Shown piece after piece: positions 7,721-9,390 of a stretch of DNA of 9,390 nucleotides. The DNA lies in NCBI GenBank assembly GCA_017442765.1, contig JAFRZC010000010.1, positions 1 to 9,390 on the forward strand. Reading direction: 5' to 3'. The notes under the pieces were generated by a model that had not been told where the DNA came from, searched no databases, and saw only the letters and a list, made by a program, of their open reading frames with translations. The DNA comes from Prevotella sp. (lineage in GTDB: Bacteria > Bacteroidota > Bacteroidia > Bacteroidales > Bacteroidaceae). The position numbers and the translations under genes were made by a program. Every line of letters begins with the position of its first letter. The first letter of the stretch is position 1.

Positions 7721-7833
7721 GTTGACGAGTTGACAAGTTAACAAGTAAGCCAGTTGTTAGATTTGTCAATTCGTCAACCTAAACGCAAAGTAACAACTCG
7801 TCAACTTGTCAACTCGTTAACTCGTTAACTTAA
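7721..7833. repeat. 8-bp periodic repeats in inverted orientation in the small gene's leader
   Basis: On the left, octamers based on GTTGACGA/GTTGACAA run from 7721 for three to four units. On the right, five octamers based on CAACTCGT run from 7794 to 7833. The sides are in opposite orientation: 7721-7739 pairs with 7803-7821 at 18 of 19 positions. A further partial copy (TTTGTCAATTCGTCAACC) lies between them at 7762-7779. The right array ends 7 bp before the start codon at 7841, so a hairpin formed here could influence translation of the small gene. Confidence 0.85.
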
Positions 7834-7840
7834 AGAAATT

Positions 7841-8020
7841 ATGAACAAGAAAGCATATATCATTCCAAACATGAAGTGGCTTGCGCTCCAGAGCGAGGGC
7901 GAGCTGCTCAACGCCACGATGGAGGGAGAGGTCATCCTTGAGGACGACCCCACCACGGGCAGCGACGACCCCTGGAACCAGGGCCTCGGCAAGAAAAACA
8001 TCTGGGACGACGAGGAATAA
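7841..8020 (+). CDS. Small acidic protein, 59 residues, unknown function
   Basis: The product begins MNKKAYIIPNMKWLALQ and ends KKNIWDDEE; the TAA is at 8018-8020. It has 13 acidic and 5 lysine residues, with a basic N-terminus, a short hydrophobic patch (residues 13-16), and an acidic, Gly/Pro/Asp-rich second half (EDDPTTGSDDP). It has no Cys, no signal peptide and no membrane segment. Reality is supported by an A-rich start region (AAAGAAATT before ATG), a full intrinsic terminator 19 bp after the stop, and its likeness in layout to small proteins I recall from Prevotella and Bacteroides: N-terminal K-x-Y-x-x-P, then a leader-like stretch, then an Asp/Glu/Trp-rich C-terminus. Function is unknown. 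A precursor of a modified peptide is conceivable, but no maturation genes are visible here. Confidence 0.75.
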   Translation: MNKKAYIIPNMKWLALQSEGELLNATMEGEVILEDDPTTGSDDPWNQGLGKKNIWDDEE

Positions 8021-8039
8021 CTCCTCCCTACAACGGATA

Positions 8040-8079
8040 AAAAAACGTGGTATCCTCTTTTCGGGATACCACGTTTTTT
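8040..8079. terminator. Intrinsic terminator, probably serving both strands
   Basis: A perfect 16-bp stem (8040-8055 with 8064-8079, core CGTGGTATCC) and an 8-nt loop TCTTTTCG end in a run of six T. Because the outer pairs are A-T, the minus strand also ends in a T run, so it could also stop transcripts from the minus-strand CapA gene. It lies 19 bp beyond the stop of the 59-residue gene. Confidence 0.92.
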
Positions 8080-8080
8080 A

Positions 8081-8360
8081 TTGTTTTCGTTGTCCGGGGA
8101 AAACTAATGCTTATTATTCTGTATGCCAGTCTGTATTAGCGCTTAGACGGAACTATAAAATAGGGTGTTTGCGTTGAAGACCGTAGGCCTGTAGTTTACC
8201 ATTCTTTCAGGACTACCTTATCCCGAACTGGGGTATAAATTGCACTTTGGAAAAGGTGGCGGTACTCCGTATAGTGTAAAAGAGCCCATCTGCTACTCAA
8301 AAGCAGATTGCTGCGGAGATTGTAAGAAAGCGTAAATCGCAATAGCCACCCGAGGATGTT
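8081..8360. other. Intergenic region between convergent genes, no gene recognised
   Basis: I find no convincing coding region here on either strand. One plus-strand frame ends in a short peptide, KSPSATQKQIAAEIVRKRKS then Q-stop (near 8279-8345), that faintly resembles a helix-turn-helix end, but a stop lies directly before it, so it would at best be a fragment. No tRNA-like or strong hairpin structure was found by eye. Confidence 0.4.
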
Positions 8361-9275
8361 TTAATGAATACGGTCTTTGGTGATGCGCGGTGTGCAGTGG
8401 TCGATGGTGATGGGGATGGTTTCGGAAGTGATAAGTGAAGAGTGACGAGTGATAAGTGAATGTGGCGGTTGGTCGGTTGGCGGAGTGATGGTGAGTCGGA
8501 CGATGCAGGCGCGGGTGTTGATGGGTGCGGTCTGGTCGAAGATGAAGTTGCCGATGCTGTAGTAGACGGGTCGGCCTTTATAGTGTTCTATGGTTTGCAG
8601 GGTGTGTGTGTGGTGACAGATGAGCGCGTCGGCTCCGGCATCGACGAGGCGGTGGGCATCGTGTCGTTGCTGTAGCACGGGGGTAAGTGTGTGCTCGGCT
8701 CCCCAGTGCAGGCTGACGATGATGACGGCATGGGGACGGTTGCGTCGCAGTTGTTCCACTTGGGCGACGAGCGAGTCGAGAGGTAGTTGGCTGACGCAGG
8801 GACGGGCGGGAAGGTAGGGGAGGTTTTCGAGTGGCAGGCGGTTGGAGACGATGAGCCAGACTTCAGCCCCCTCCCAACCTCCCCCCGAAGGGGGAGGAGA
8901 CGCAAGTGCACTGTTCGGTAGAGCTCCTCCCCCTTCGGGGGGAGGTTGGGAGGGGGCTGGGGGCCATAGTTGTATGGGGCGGGAGGCTTCGGCCATGTTC
9001 TCGCCAGCTCCGACGGGTGTCATGCCGGCCTGCCGGATGTTCTGCCAGGTGTCGCGCAGTCCGCGACGGCCTTGGTCGATGCTGTGGTTGTTGGCGAGGT
9101 TGAGATGGGTGAAGCCGTGCTCGCGCAGTGCATCGAGCCACTGGGGCTCGGCGCGGAAGCTGTAGAGTTTTTGTTTGGGTGCGTGGATGGTGGTGGCGGG
9201 GCACTCGAGGTTGCCCACGACGATGTCGGCCTGGCGGAGCTTCGTATAAACGTCTGGGGTGACGAGCGACTCCAC
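8361..9275 (-). CDS. CapA-family metallophosphatase, main body, cut off from its 5' end by an in-frame TGA
   Basis: This open frame (304 residues from GTG at 9275) carries most of a CapA/PgsA-type (poly-gamma-glutamate capsule protein family) calcineurin-like metallophosphoesterase. Family motifs are GNLECPAT (21-28), LANNHSIDQG (60-69), SLHWGAEH (188-195), CHHTH (220-224) and YSIGNFIFDQ (239-248). The first metal-binding motif (FTGD) is encoded upstream at 9303-9368 in the same frame but beyond a TGA at 9303-9305, so this product alone lacks a catalytic Asp. Two repeat-derived inserts are present: residues about 106-138 come from a 96-bp palindromic element, and about 272-283 (HSLITRHSSLIT) from a 7-bp array. 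Expected role: a cell-envelope phosphoesterase linked to capsule or surface polymer. Whether it is made from GTG, by readthrough, or not at all cannot be told here; a recent pseudogene is likely. Confidence 0.85.
   Translation of the reverse strand: MESLVTPDVYTKLRQADIVVGNLECPATTIHAPKQKLYSFRAEPQWLDALREHGFTHLNLANNHSIDQGRRGLRDTWQNIRQAGMTPVGAGENMAEASRPIQLWPPAPSQPPPEGGGALPNSALASPPPSGGGWEGAEVWLIVSNRLPLENLPYLPARPCVSQLPLDSLVAQVEQLRRNRPHAVIIVSLHWGAEHTLTPVLQQRHDAHRLVDAGADALICHHTHTLQTIEHYKGRPVYYSIGNFIFDQTAPINTRACIVRLTITPPTDQPPHSLITRHSSLITSETIPITIDHCTPRITKDRIH
8427..8461. repeat. Five-unit 7-bp array near the CapA C-terminus
   Basis: Five consecutive heptamers (AGTGATA, AGTGAAG, AGTGACG, AGTGATA, AGTGAAT) lie within the minus-strand frame and encode about HSLITRHSSLIT. 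Size and unit number equal those of the two arrays in the GH43 gene, but the sequence differs. Confidence 0.85.
8864..8959. repeat. REP-doublet-like palindromic element inside capA
   Basis: Two perfect 36-bp inverted arms (8864-8899 and 8924-8959) enclose a 24-bp spacer. Each arm also folds on itself: CCTCCCCC (8878-8885), loop CGAA, GGGGGAGG (8890-8897), mirrored in the other arm. Two inverted small hairpins are the layout of REP doublets (REPIN/BIME type). The whole is 96 bp, exactly 32 codons, and reads through in the capA frame as a Pro/Gly-rich peptide (about residues 106-138, with SQPPPEGGG and SPPPSGGGWEG). From memory, such CCCTTCGGGGG palindromes are frequent in Bacteroidota genomes, normally between genes. 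Confidence 0.9.
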
Positions 9276-9302
9276 CCCCGACGTTTCGATTTGTGTCCTT
9301 AC

Positions 9303-9368
9303 TCACCGGTCGAGCAGGATGTCGCCGGTGAAGATGATGCGAACAGCCAGAGCTATAAAAGACTTCAT
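9303..9368 (-). pseudogene. 5' fragment of the CapA-family gene, ending in TGA
   Basis: From the ATG at 9368 the frame reads MKSFIALAVR, then IIFTGDILLDR, then TGA (9303-9305), and continues in the same frame as VRTQIETSGVESLVTP into the downstream CapA body. CapA proteins typically read GD(V/I)LLDRGVR at this place, so the TGA sits where a Gly codon (GGA) is expected: a single G-to-T change would explain it. An AGGAG sequence lies 4 bp before the ATG. The frame is open to the window edge upstream, so the true start could lie farther out. TGA is used as a normal stop by the multi-module gene, which argues against recoding. Confidence 0.8.
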
Positions 9369-9390
9369 CGTTCTCCTGTGGCTGGTTGTC

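Noticed and set aside
7758..7765. TAGATTTG, a perfect TAnnTTTG -7 box within the small gene's leader
   Set aside because: No TTG lies at the proper distance (about 19-21 bp) upstream; the nearest is about 25 bp away. It sits in repeat DNA where such matches arise easily. It remains possible but is not supported enough to annotate.
7881..8177. Plus-strand 98-codon frame overlapping the 59-residue gene
   Set aside because: It is out of frame with the better-supported small gene, runs straight through the terminator hairpin at 8040-8079, and has a Arg/Ser/Thr-rich shadow-type composition.
8279..8345. Possible transposase or regulator remnant (peptide TQKQIAAEIVRKRKS)
   Set aside because: A stop codon directly precedes it and only about 22 codons are open. 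The likeness to a helix-turn-helix is too weak to name a family.
8863..9306. Minus-strand 147-codon frame starting with GTG that overlaps the TGA in capA
   Set aside because: It is a shifted frame of capA, with an Arg/His/Pro-rich composition and no CapA motifs. The overlap with the TGA is coincidental.

Overview
The window looks like a chromosomal segment of a Bacteroidota bacterium, most likely Prevotella-like (Prevotellaceae). The supporting signs are: two secreted proteins ending in the same C-terminal tail (IYDLQGRK...G.YIV.GKKIVIK) that resembles a type IX secretion (Por) sorting domain; a textbook Bacteroidota promoter (TTG, 20 bp, TACATTTG); A-rich translation starts without Shine-Dalgarno sequences for the three plus-strand genes; and several families of short interspersed repeats.

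Layout. Positions 1-344 hold eight tandem repeat units of two alternating kinds (44 and 41/42 bp), running off the left edge, followed by a palindromic intergenic element (345-421). Positions 511-3369 encode a secreted GH43 arabinanase-like enzyme fused to a seven-repeat FG-GAP/VCBS propeller, an Fn3-like domain and the sorting tail. A strong 18-bp inverted repeat and a promoter separate it from the 1339-residue secreted protein at 3623-7642, a chain of carbohydrate-binding-type modules (two LamG-like, CBM-like, Ig-like, F5/8C, Cys-pair, GH2-type jelly roll) with the same tail and no catalytic domain I can recognise. A repeat-rich leader (7643-7840) precedes a 59-residue acidic protein (7841-8020) and a clear intrinsic terminator. 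On the minus strand, a CapA-family metallophosphatase (8361-9368) is broken by an in-frame TGA near its 5' end.

How the parts work together (inference): the two large proteins look like an extracellular glycan-processing pair, with GH43 cutting arabinan-type chains and the multi-module protein binding glycan. No SusC/SusD pair or regulator is visible, so this cannot be called a polysaccharide utilisation locus from the window alone.

The most unusual theme is small repeats that have entered reading frames without breaking them. Five-unit arrays of 7 bp flank the sorting motif of the GH43 protein and lie near the CapA C-terminus. A 96-bp element with perfect 36-bp inverted arms sits inside capA and adds exactly 32 codons. 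A related 8-bp periodic array occupies the leader of the small gene.
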